Assembly (NCBI GenBank): GCA_007128075.1
Contig: SKYD01000085.1
Location: 1 to 27,563, forward strand
Length of the DNA: 27,563 nucleotides
DNA from: Thiorhodovibrio sp.
GTDB taxonomy: Bacteria; Pseudomonadota; Gammaproteobacteria; Chromatiales; Chromatiaceae
Direction of reading: 5' to 3'
The notes below the pieces were generated by a model that was given only the letters and a program-made list of their open reading frames with translations, searched no databases and was not told where the DNA came from. The position numbers were made by a program, and so were the translations under genes. Of the stretch, positions 6,655-14,792 are shown in pieces (position 1 is the stretch's first letter; each line of letters begins with the position of its first letter).

Positions 6655-7638
6655 ATGAATTCAAAACGCTGGCTAATTTTTATCATTCTGCTGATGCTGT
6701 TGAGCACCCCGCTGAGTGCCCAGCAGTTGTATCGCTGGGTTGATGACGAGGGCAATGTGCAATTTTCAGATCGCCTGCCACCCGAGGCAGCGGATCGCGG
6801 GCGCACCGAGATGTCGCGCGATGGCATGCGCAGACGCGATGTGCCGCCGCCGAAAACCGCAGAGGAGCTGCGCCGCGAACGCGAGCTAGAACGCCTGCGC
6901 CGTGAGCAGGCAGAATTGATCGAACAGCAGCGCCGAGCCGATGAGGTGTTGCTGCGAACTTATCGCTCGGTGGATGATGTGGTGATGATGCGTGATGGCA
7001 AAATTGCCGCCGTTGATGTGATGATTCAGTCACTCAAAGGCGACATTCGTCGCCAGCAGAATCAAATCAACCGCGCACAGCGTGAGGCCGCCGAGCAAGA
7101 GCGCGCCGGGCAGACGATCCATGAAAATACCGAACGAGAGATTCGCCAAGCCAAGGCCAGCATCGAGGACACGCTCGCCTTGATCCTGCGCCACGAGCGC
7201 ACCAAACAAGACCTGTTTGAGCAATATGCCAATGAGCTAGAACGCTTTACCCGACTGCGCAACATTCGCATGTCACCGCTCGAAAACGAGGAGCAGGCGC
7301 GCTATTCAGCGGAGCTGGAGAATCTGGTGGAATGCGACACCCAACGCGATTGCGCCCGGCTGTGGGGGCGCACGCTAGGCTATGTTGAACAGCATGCTAC
7401 GCAATCTGTGGAAAGCAGCAGCGAGCGGGTGATTATCACCAGTGCCCCGACTGCTGATGATGAGATTGGGCTGATTGCCACCCGCATCGACAATGCCGAC
7501 GACGACGGCGCGGTGATTTTTCTGGATATTCAGTGCGCCAGTTACAGTGTTGCCGTCAGTGCCTGTCGCACCCCAGAGCGGGTTGCGGTGCTCAACGGTT
7601 TTCGCAAAGCACTGCTCGGGGATGCACAATCAGAATAA
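6655..7638 (+). CDS. Secreted DUF4124 coiled-coil protein
   Basis: A 327-aa exported protein. It has a signal peptide at residues 1-22 (positive start NSKR, hydrophobic core, cleavage after LSA). A DUF4124 domain follows at once (QLYRWVDDEGNVQFSDRLPP, about 24-43). A long charged coiled coil covers about residues 65-215 and is rich in R, E and Q. The C-terminal globular part has four cysteines (two in ECDTQRDC, two in DIQCASYSVAVSAC), suited to periplasmic disulfides. DUF4124 proteins are common in Proteobacteria and are usually thought to act in the envelope, but no function is settled. The gene starts nine bases after pyrE. Its stop codon directly abuts the stop of the convergent binding-protein gene, with no base between them. 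Confidence 0.85.
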   Translation: MNSKRWLIFIILLMLLSTPLSAQQLYRWVDDEGNVQFSDRLPPEAADRGRTEMSRDGMRRRDVPPPKTAEELRRERELERLRREQAELIEQQRRADEVLLRTYRSVDDVVMMRDGKIAAVDVMIQSLKGDIRRQQNQINRAQREAAEQERAGQTIHENTEREIRQAKASIEDTLALILRHERTKQDLFEQYANELERFTRLRNIRMSPLENEEQARYSAELENLVECDTQRDCARLWGRTLGYVEQHATQSVESSSERVIITSAPTADDEIGLIATRIDNADDDGAVIFLDIQCASYSVAVSACRTPERVAVLNGFRKALLGDAQSE

Positions 7639-9126
7639 TCACTGCGGCTTCCAGATCAGGTGTTCAACACCATCGTAGCGACCATCGGGGGCTAAGGTAT
7701 AGCCTTGTACCTCAGCACGGGTGACCAGCACCTGATCCTCATACCACAGCGGAATGTAGGGCAAATCCACCAATAGTTGCGCCTGAATCGCACGATACAG
7801 CCCCGCCTGTGCGGCTAAATCTGGCTCGGCGCGGGCCTGATCAATCAGCGCGTCGATCAACGGGCTGTGATAGCGCCCACGATTAGCACCCGCTGGCGGC
7901 AGTGATTCGCTATGAAACACATAGCGAAAAATATCAGGAGTGCGCACTCCAACCCAGGTCAGACTAAACAACTGAAAACGACCCGCCCGAATATCGCCAA
8001 AAAAGGTTCCCCAATCATAGCTTTGGATGCTGATATCAATCCCCGCCTTAGCCAGTTGCGCCTGAATTAGCGTGGCGATACGCAGCCGAAAGGCATCGCT
8101 GGAGGTTTTGTAGGTCAGGCGCGGGCGGTGGCGGTCGTTATAGCCAAGTGACTGGAGCAAATCGCGGGCTTTGTCAAGATCATGGGCATAGCCTGTCAGC
8201 TCGGCGACTCCCGCCCAGTGCTCAGGTGGCAACAGCGCATTGGCCTTGCGCCCCAGCCCTTGAAACAAATGCTGCAAAATTGCCTCACGATCCAGAGCAT
8301 AGGCAATGGCTTGGCGCAGCTTCAATTCGCCGGTGACCGGATCCTCAAGATTAAAACCCAGATAGGAAAAATTGACCCCTGGGCGGGTGGTGACCTTGAG
8401 TTCGGGCTGCTCGCGCAGCCAGCCGACCAGCTCCGGTGGCAGGTCGTTTTGCACCAGATGCACCTCGCCTCGGCGCAGCTTCATCGCCCGCACATTGGCA
8501 TCAGGAACAGTGATAAAGGCAATGCGCAGCCCATCGCGGCGGCGCTCTAGCACCAGCCGCCCGGGTTCTGGCCAAGCAACAAGCTGAAACGAGCCACTGC
8601 CCAGCGGTGCGCGCTCAAAGCCTTGATTTTGTTGAATTCGCGATGCTGGAAGAATCCCTAATCCCAGATAGGCAGGAAATAGCGCGTCAGCATGATCCAG
8701 ATAAAAATCCACTTGGTCTTCGTTAAGTACCTCAATGCGCTCAATCAGCATTAAGGTCGCCCGATGTGGCGAGCCAGTGGCGGCATCGAGCACCGAGCGA
8801 TAAGTTGCCGCCACATCATGGGCAGTCAGCCACGAGCCATCGCCAAACCTACGCCCTTGATCGCCAAGAGTGAGCCGATAGTGCGTCGGGGTGAGCTGTT
8901 CCCAATCGGCAATCCCCGGCACTGGACGGCTGGAGTCATCAAACTCCACCAGCCGGCGATACAGCAGGCGATTGATACGCTCCGAAGCGGCATCGGTTGC
9001 TAACCGTGGATCAAGATTGCGCGGTCCTTGGGCAATACCAAAGCCGAGGGCAATCTCGGGCGGGGAGTCACCACAGCCACTGATTAGCAGCAAGATGATG
9101 AGAAAAATATAACGCAAAGAAGTCAT
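7639..9126 (-). CDS. Oligopeptide/dipeptide-type ABC substrate-binding lipoprotein
   Basis: A 495-aa extracytoplasmic solute-binding protein of the SBP_bac_5 (OppA/DppA) family. The N-terminus is a lipoprotein signal peptide with lipobox LISGC. The family traits seen are NLDPRLATDAASERINRLLYRRLVEFD near the mature N-terminus, YRLTLGDQGRRFGDGSWLTAHDVAATYRSVLD, and LRQAIAYALDREAIL in the second lobe. Such proteins deliver peptides, or sometimes other ligands, to an ABC permease, but no permease or ATPase gene is near. It begins 12 bases after the GNAT/nitrilase stop, so it is the last gene of a probable cca operon. No clear ribosome site is visible. The ligand cannot be told from sequence alone. 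Confidence 0.9.
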   Translation of the reverse strand: MTSLRYIFLIILLLISGCGDSPPEIALGFGIAQGPRNLDPRLATDAASERINRLLYRRLVEFDDSSRPVPGIADWEQLTPTHYRLTLGDQGRRFGDGSWLTAHDVAATYRSVLDAATGSPHRATLMLIERIEVLNEDQVDFYLDHADALFPAYLGLGILPASRIQQNQGFERAPLGSGSFQLVAWPEPGRLVLERRRDGLRIAFITVPDANVRAMKLRRGEVHLVQNDLPPELVGWLREQPELKVTTRPGVNFSYLGFNLEDPVTGELKLRQAIAYALDREAILQHLFQGLGRKANALLPPEHWAGVAELTGYAHDLDKARDLLQSLGYNDRHRPRLTYKTSSDAFRLRIATLIQAQLAKAGIDISIQSYDWGTFFGDIRAGRFQLFSLTWVGVRTPDIFRYVFHSESLPPAGANRGRYHSPLIDALIDQARAEPDLAAQAGLYRAIQAQLLVDLPYIPLWYEDQVLVTRAEVQGYTLAPDGRYDGVEHLIWKPQ

Positions 9127-9138
9127 GTGTGAGTTTTT

Positions 9139-10674
9139 TCAACGCCCCCGTTTGCGCCATTTGAGGCTGAACAGGTCTTTGCGGCGATCTTTGAGGTTGG
9201 TGACTGAGCCTTCGTTGCGCACGATTTTGAGTCGTGACAGGTCAAGGTCAGAGAAGAAGATCATTTCGGTGTTGGGGGTGGTTTCATTGAGCACGGCATC
9301 GTGTGGAAATGCAAAATCAGCAGGTGAAAAAACTGCCGATTGAGCGTACTGGATGTCGAGGCTTTGGATCGACGGCAGGTTGCCGACACTGCCACAGATC
9401 ACCACATAGCATTCATTTTCGACCGCCCGCGCCTGAGCGCAGTGACGCACCCGCAGGTAGCCGTGTTTGGTATCGGTCCAAAATGGCACAAAAAGAATAT
9501 CGACCCCATCATCGGCAAGCAGGCGGCCAAGTTCAGGAAACTCGACATCGTAACAAATCAACATCCCGATGCGGCCGGCATCCGTCTCAAAAACAGCCAG
9601 TTCGTCACCGCCCTCGATCACCCAATCGCGGCGTTCTTGTGGGGTGATGTGGAGCTTGCGTTGACAAGCCAAGGTGCCATCGCGCCGTAGCAGATAGGCG
9701 GCGTTGTAGAGCCGTCCATCATCACCGGCCTCGATCATCGATCCCGCCACGATGTTGATGTTGTAGCTGACTGCCATGCGCTGCAGCTCGGTTTTGAAAC
9801 ACTCAGTGAAGGTGCTAAGAAAACGCACCGCGTGGAGCGGGTTAGATTGATCGGTCAGCCCCATCAATGGGGCGTTGAAAAGCTCAGGAAAGACAGCAAA
9901 ATCGCTCTGGTAGTCGGAGAGCGCGTCAATAAAAAACTCAACCTGTTCAAGCACCTGATCGACTGAGTCGAACTCGCGCATCTGCCACTGCACCGCCCCA
10001 ATGCGCGCCTCGGTGGCGTGTTCTTCCAGCACCCGCTCGGCTGGCTCATAGAGAATGTTGTTCCATTCTAATAGTGTCGCATAGCCGCGTGATTTTTCGT
10101 CTTCTGGCAAGTAGTTGCGCATCAAGCGCTTGACCTGGAAGTCGTTGGAAAGCTGGAAGGAAAGAATCGGGTCGTAAATCTCCTTGCGTGCCACCTGCAC
10201 CAGATATTCAGTTGGCTTTAACTGATCAGCGTGGTGGTGATAATGGGGAATGCGGCCTCCAGCAAGAACCGCCCGCAGATTCATCGAGCGACATAGCTCC
10301 TTGCGGGCCTCATAAAGTCGCCGCCCCAGGCGGTGGCCACGATAGTCAGGATCAATCACCACATCAAGGCCATAGATCGCATCGCCGTCGTCATCGACGC
10401 GGATGATCTGATTTTTGTTCATCAGATCGCTGTAGCGATGCGGATCGGAGAAAGTTTTGTAGTCAATCAGGGTGCTCAACGCCATGCCGATTAACCGCTC
10501 ACCGTCTTCGAGAATAATCTGCCCGTCTGGGAAGGCGGCGATCAGGCGGGCGATGATTTCCTGCGGCCAGGCACCGCCGATGTCGGCATAGACCCGATCC
10601 ATCAGTGTTTTAAGACGCGGATAATCGGCAATGGTGAGATTGCGCAGATGAAGATGCAGCTCTTCGATTGACAT
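9139..10674 (-). CDS. Fused GNAT acetyltransferase / carbon-nitrogen hydrolase (nitrilase superfamily)
   Basis: A 511-aa two-domain enzyme. Residues about 9-200 form a GNAT-type domain with an acetyl-CoA-binding stretch DPDYRGHRLGRRLYEARKEL (108-127), where one glycine of the usual RGxGxG is replaced by arginine. Residues about 222-500 form a nitrilase-superfamily amidase domain with the catalytic triad in place: E264 in FPELFNAPL, K340 in QRKLHITPQE, and C374 in LICYDVEFPE. The fusion is a recurrent architecture in Proteobacteria. The substrate is not known, and amide hydrolysis is the family reaction. The gene starts two bases after the cca stop and is followed closely by the peptide-binding lipoprotein, so the three are probably one operon. 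The pairing hints at handling of a peptide or amide substrate, which is inference. Confidence 0.9.
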   Translation of the reverse strand: MSIEELHLHLRNLTIADYPRLKTLMDRVYADIGGAWPQEIIARLIAAFPDGQIILEDGERLIGMALSTLIDYKTFSDPHRYSDLMNKNQIIRVDDDGDAIYGLDVVIDPDYRGHRLGRRLYEARKELCRSMNLRAVLAGGRIPHYHHHADQLKPTEYLVQVARKEIYDPILSFQLSNDFQVKRLMRNYLPEDEKSRGYATLLEWNNILYEPAERVLEEHATEARIGAVQWQMREFDSVDQVLEQVEFFIDALSDYQSDFAVFPELFNAPLMGLTDQSNPLHAVRFLSTFTECFKTELQRMAVSYNINIVAGSMIEAGDDGRLYNAAYLLRRDGTLACQRKLHITPQERRDWVIEGGDELAVFETDAGRIGMLICYDVEFPELGRLLADDGVDILFVPFWTDTKHGYLRVRHCAQARAVENECYVVICGSVGNLPSIQSLDIQYAQSAVFSPADFAFPHDAVLNETTPNTEMIFFSDLDLSRLKIVRNEGSVTNLKDRRKDLFSLKWRKRGR

Positions 10675-10676
10675 AA

Positions 10677-11918
10677 TTAACTTTTCACAACAGCACGCAA
10701 AGCAGCAAGGCGGGCTTGACGGATGGCATTGGGGATGGCAGATTTTTCTAGGGTTGCGCGGGCAATCGCGCTGGCATCGACAGCTTGACAGGCTTGCGCC
10801 AACGCTTGCCAGTGCGCGGTCTGAGGATAGGGGTGGTTAGCATAGCCTGTTCGCCCACGACAATCAGCCTCGCAGACCAGCAGCAGTTGTTCTAAGCGTT
10901 GTGGGCGCCGAAACACATCAACGCCTTGCAAAAGATCGAGGATCGTGGTGGTGCGTAGCTCGGTCACCTTATGAATTTTTCCATGATAACGGGCGACGAG
11001 ACGCGCCAGCTCGGCAAACCGCTGTGGAATACGCAACCGATGACAGAGCGCGCTGATCAATTCCACGCCGCGCTCTTCGTGGCCATGATGACGCGGCAAC
11101 ATCGCGTTGGGGGTGGTGCCTTTGCCAAGATCGTGACAGAGCGCGGCAAAACGCACCTCGGGGGCGGGCGATAACTGCGCTGCCATTTCTAAAACCAGCA
11201 TCACATGCACGCCGGTATCAATCTCAGGATGCCAGCGCGGCGGCTGCGGCACGCCCCACAGCCGATCCACCTCGGGCAACAGCCGCGCTAAGGCACCGCA
11301 TTCACGCAGTACCATAAAAAAGTGAGCAGGATGGGCAGTGCCGAGTGCGCCGACCAGCTCATTCCATACCCGTTCTGGCACCAACGCATCGACCTCACCA
11401 TCATCGACCATGCACTGCATTAAATGCAGTGTTTCAGGGGCGACCTGGAATCCAAACTCCGCCAACCGGGCGGCAAAGCGAGCAAGGCGCAGAATGCGCA
11501 CTGGATCTTCAATAAACGCCGGTGAGACATGGCGCAGCACCCGCGCCTCAAGATCGGCAAGTCCACCAAAGGGATCGATGATGTCACCGTCCGCTGTTTG
11601 GGCGAGGGCGTTAATGGTTAGATCGCGCCGTGCCAGATCCTGTTTTAAGGTGACATCGGGCGCGGCATGGAAGGCAAAGCCGGTGTAGCCAGGCGCGGTT
11701 TTGCGCTCGGTGCGGGCGAGGGCGTATTCTTCTTTGGTGACAGGATGCAAGAAGACAGGAAAATCTTTGCCAACTGGCTGAAAGCCTTGGGCTTGCATCT
11801 GCTCTGGTGTGGCACCAACCACGACATAATCACGGTCTTTAACCGCACAGCCGAGCAGCCGATCACGCACCGCACCACCGACAAGATAGACTTCAGCACC
11901 AGGAATGGATTCAATCAC
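10677..11918 (-). CDS. cca: Multifunctional CCA tRNA nucleotidyltransferase with HD domain
   Basis: Cca adds or repairs the CCA 3' end of tRNAs, and in gammaproteobacteria the C-terminal HD domain adds phosphatase and phosphodiesterase activity. Seen: nucleotidyltransferase motif YLVGGAVRDRLLG with the metal-binding pair in KDRD (D28, D30), ARTERK (68-73), RRDLTINALA (97-106) and the EDPVRILRLARFAAR segment (137-151), then HD residues H262-D263 in ALCHDLGKGTT. The open frame runs back across the tRNA-Gly gene to 12017, which cannot be real coding. I start at GTG 11916-11918, giving 413 aa against about 412 for E. coli Cca. No clear ribosome site is seen. It lies 54 bases downstream of tRNA-Gly and may be read from the same transcript. 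Confidence 0.92.
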   Translation of the reverse strand: MIESIPGAEVYLVGGAVRDRLLGCAVKDRDYVVVGATPEQMQAQGFQPVGKDFPVFLHPVTKEEYALARTERKTAPGYTGFAFHAAPDVTLKQDLARRDLTINALAQTADGDIIDPFGGLADLEARVLRHVSPAFIEDPVRILRLARFAARLAEFGFQVAPETLHLMQCMVDDGEVDALVPERVWNELVGALGTAHPAHFFMVLRECGALARLLPEVDRLWGVPQPPRWHPEIDTGVHVMLVLEMAAQLSPAPEVRFAALCHDLGKGTTPNAMLPRHHGHEERGVELISALCHRLRIPQRFAELARLVARYHGKIHKVTELRTTTILDLLQGVDVFRRPQRLEQLLLVCEADCRGRTGYANHPYPQTAHWQALAQACQAVDASAIARATLEKSAIPNAIRQARLAALRAVVKS

Positions 11919-11972
11919 GATGAGTTTTTGATTGCCTAAAATGCAGCAACGCCAAACTGAGGGAGGGAAAAA

Positions 11973-12048
<76 letters not shown>

Positions 12049-12062
12049 TTCAAGAATGGATC

Positions 12063-12090
12063 ATTTTAATGAAATTGTTGCTGTTGTCAA
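12063..12090 (-). promoter_or_regulatory. Near-consensus promoter of tRNA-Gly
   Basis: On the minus strand, TTGACA (12085-12090, perfect) and TAAAAT (12063-12068, five of six) are separated by 16 bases. Transcription would start about eight bases before the tRNA 5' end. This is the best promoter in the window and probably also feeds cca. Confidence 0.75.
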
Positions 12091-12227
12091 GATTAATTTT
12101 TGCCAGCTTGAGATGATCTCGGCTGCCAGCGGTTCAGGGCGGAAGCGTCTTTGATGAGCGCGCGCCTTGATGTTCAATCTACGCCGTCCCTAGAATACTC
12201 AACCAGCCTGAGTCTTCAGGACAACGG

Positions 12228-14792
12228 TCAGTCGTCCCGCGCCTTAGCGCACAGGTCATACAGCACCGCCAGCGCCGTCCGCGGGCTTAAAGAATCAGGC
12301 TCCAGGGTGCGCAGTTGCTCAATCACGGGATGCGTTGCGGTGGGGGCAACGGGAAGCGTGAATTGTTGTGGTGACGGTGGCGGCTTGGCGGTTTCAAGCT
12401 CGATCAAGCGGGCGCGAGCCTGTTCAATGACCGCCGCTGGCACACCGGCGAGTGCAGCGACCTGTAAGCCATAACTTTTGTTGGCGGGGCCTGGGCGCAC
12501 GCTGTGCAAAAACACAATTTTCTCACCATGCTCGACGGCATCCAGATGCAGATTGTGCATGGTCGGATAGTCATCGGGCAGGGTGGTCAGCTCAAAATAA
12601 TGGGTTGCAAACAGGGTGCGGGCGCGGATGCGGGTGCCTAGCTCGATGCTACACGCCCACGCCAGCGCCAACCCATCAAAGGTGCTGGTGCCGCGTCCAA
12701 TCTCGTCCATCAGCACCAGACTGTGCTCGGTGGCATGGTGCAGAATATTCGCCGTCTCTTCCATCTCCACCATAAAGGTCGAGCGCCCACCAGCGAGGTC
12801 ATCGGCTGCACCAATTCGTGAAAAAATACGATCAATGCGCCCAATATCAGCGCGTGTTGCCGGCACAAAGCTGCCGACATGCGCCATCAACGCAATCAGC
12901 GCAATCTGGCGCATAAAAGTGGATTTGCCGCCCATGTTGGGGCCGGTGACAATCCACATCCGCTGGCGGTCATCAAAATGCACACTGTTGGGGGTGAACG
13001 GATCGCGCATCAACTCCTCAACCACCGGATGCCGCCCATCTTCGATAGTCAGTGTTGCCGAATCGTTGAGCGTTGGGCGCACCCACTCGCGCTGCTTGGC
13101 ACAATCTGCCAGCGCACACAGCGCATCGAGTGTTGCCATCGCCATCGCGGTGGTGCGCAGTGGGGTGAGCACTGCATTGAGCAGCGTGAACAGCTCGGCA
13201 TAAAGCTGTTTTTCACGCGCCAGCGCCCGTTCCCGCGCACTCAGTGCCTGTTCTTCAAAGCGTTTCAGCTCGGGGGTGATGTAACGCTCCACGCCCTTGA
13301 GGGTTTGGCGGCGCTGATAGTCCTCCGGCACCTTGTCGGCCTGGGCGCGGCTCAATTCAATATAGTAGCCATGCACCCGATTGTAGCTAACCTTGAGTGT
13401 GGAAATGCCAGTACGCGCCCGCTCTCGTGCCTCTAAATCCAGCAAAAATTGATCGCCATGTTCGGCGAGGTGGCGCAGTTCGTCGAGGTCGGGATCGTAG
13501 CCGTCGGCAATCACCCCGCCGTCACGAATTAACAGCGGCGGGGTTTCAATCAGTGCCCGTTGCAACAGATCAAGGGTTTCAGTATGGGTGCCGAGTTCGT
13601 GATCAATCTGTGCCAGCAGTGGCGCGGACTGTGCTGCGCTGAGTGCCTGATGCAACTCGGGCAACAGGGTGAGGGCATGGCGCAAGGCGGTCAGATCACG
13701 CGGACGCGCCGTTGTGAGCGCAACACGGGCTAGGATGCGCTCAATGTCGCCAATGCCGCGCAACAGGGTGCGCAGTGGGGCATCGCTCGCCGTTGCGATC
13801 AGGGTGTCAATGCTGGTCAGTCGCTCTTCAATCGCAGCGCGGTCGCGCAGCGGTCGCCCAATCCAACGCCGCAACAGCCGCGCTCCCATGCTGGTAACGG
13901 TCTGATCCATCACCGCAGCCAAGGTGTGACTATCTTGACCCGTCAATCCCTGGGTCAGCTCAAGATTGCGCCTGGTGGCAGCATCCAGAATCAGCGCATC
14001 CTCGCGGGATTCGGTGTGCAGGTGCTGGATATGTGGCAGCGCAGCGCGTTGGGTTTCTTGGGCATAGTGCAGCAACGCCCCAGCGGCGCTGATCGCGGCA
14101 TCCAGCTCAGCACAGCCAAAGCCGTGCAAATCGCGGGTGCCAAATTGCTCACACAGCCGCTCCAGCGCGGTATCACGCTCAAACACCCAAGCTGGACGCT
14201 GCGTCAATCCAATGCGGGTGTCATGCCATTGAGCAAGCAGCGGACTTTGTTCAGCCACTAAAATCTCGGCAGGTCGCAGCCGTTCTAGCTCTGACATCAG
14301 CGCCTCATCGCCCTCGACCTCAAGCACCGAAAATTGACCGCTCGCCAACTCCAGCACCGCCAGACCCAAGCGATCTTGCGTCGCATGAATTGCACACAAC
14401 AAATTGTCGCGGCGCTCATCAAGCAGCGCCTCATCGGTGAGCGTTCCCGGGGTGATGATCCGCACCACCTCGCGCTCCACCGGGCCTTTGCTGGTCGCTG
14501 GATCGCCGACCTGTTCACAAATCGCCACCGACACCCCAAGACGCACCAGCTTGGCAAGATAACTCTCGACAGCGTGATAGGGCACACCCGCCATCGGAAT
14601 CGGCTGCCCACCTGAGTGACCGCGCTTGGTTAAGGTAATATCGAGCAGGCGGGCGGCGCGCTCGGCATCCTCAAAAAACAATTCATAAAAATCCCCCATG
14701 CGATAAAACAGCAGGGTGTCGGGATAGTCGGCCTTGATGCGCAGATATTGCTGCATCATGGGGGTGTGTGATTTAGGATTGATTGCGTTCAC
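12228..14792 (-). CDS. mutS: DNA mismatch repair protein MutS
   Basis: MutS recognises mismatches and small loops and starts methyl-directed repair with MutL. Numbering from the chosen start, the mismatch-reading Phe-X-Glu is F35-Y36-E37 in RMGDFYELF, Walker A GPNMGGKST begins at 617, the Walker B region reads LVLMDEIGRGTSTFDG, and ATHYFEL follows. The frame extends back to a GTG at 14819, but the GTG at 14790-14792 is preferred. It overlaps the RND permease stop codon as GTGA and gives 854 aa, against 853 in E. coli, with HTPMMQQYL at the expected place. No separate promoter or strong ribosome site is visible. Translation therefore probably depends on the upstream efflux genes. A small hairpin without a T-run (12207-12220) follows. 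Confidence 0.96.
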   Translation of the reverse strand: MNAINPKSHTPMMQQYLRIKADYPDTLLFYRMGDFYELFFEDAERAARLLDITLTKRGHSGGQPIPMAGVPYHAVESYLAKLVRLGVSVAICEQVGDPATSKGPVEREVVRIITPGTLTDEALLDERRDNLLCAIHATQDRLGLAVLELASGQFSVLEVEGDEALMSELERLRPAEILVAEQSPLLAQWHDTRIGLTQRPAWVFERDTALERLCEQFGTRDLHGFGCAELDAAISAAGALLHYAQETQRAALPHIQHLHTESREDALILDAATRRNLELTQGLTGQDSHTLAAVMDQTVTSMGARLLRRWIGRPLRDRAAIEERLTSIDTLIATASDAPLRTLLRGIGDIERILARVALTTARPRDLTALRHALTLLPELHQALSAAQSAPLLAQIDHELGTHTETLDLLQRALIETPPLLIRDGGVIADGYDPDLDELRHLAEHGDQFLLDLEARERARTGISTLKVSYNRVHGYYIELSRAQADKVPEDYQRRQTLKGVERYITPELKRFEEQALSARERALAREKQLYAELFTLLNAVLTPLRTTAMAMATLDALCALADCAKQREWVRPTLNDSATLTIEDGRHPVVEELMRDPFTPNSVHFDDRQRMWIVTGPNMGGKSTFMRQIALIALMAHVGSFVPATRADIGRIDRIFSRIGAADDLAGGRSTFMVEMEETANILHHATEHSLVLMDEIGRGTSTFDGLALAWACSIELGTRIRARTLFATHYFELTTLPDDYPTMHNLHLDAVEHGEKIVFLHSVRPGPANKSYGLQVAALAGVPAAVIEQARARLIELETAKPPPSPQQFTLPVAPTATHPVIEQLRTLEPDSLSPRTALAVLYDLCAKARDD

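Noticed and set aside
12207..12220. Terminator after mutS (CCTGA, GTCT, TCAGG)
   Set aside because: The stem is only five base pairs and no T-run follows on the minus strand.
12616..13203. 195-aa plus-strand frame within mutS
   Set aside because: It is a shadow of a strongly supported gene, with serine/arginine-rich low-complexity translation and no ribosome site.
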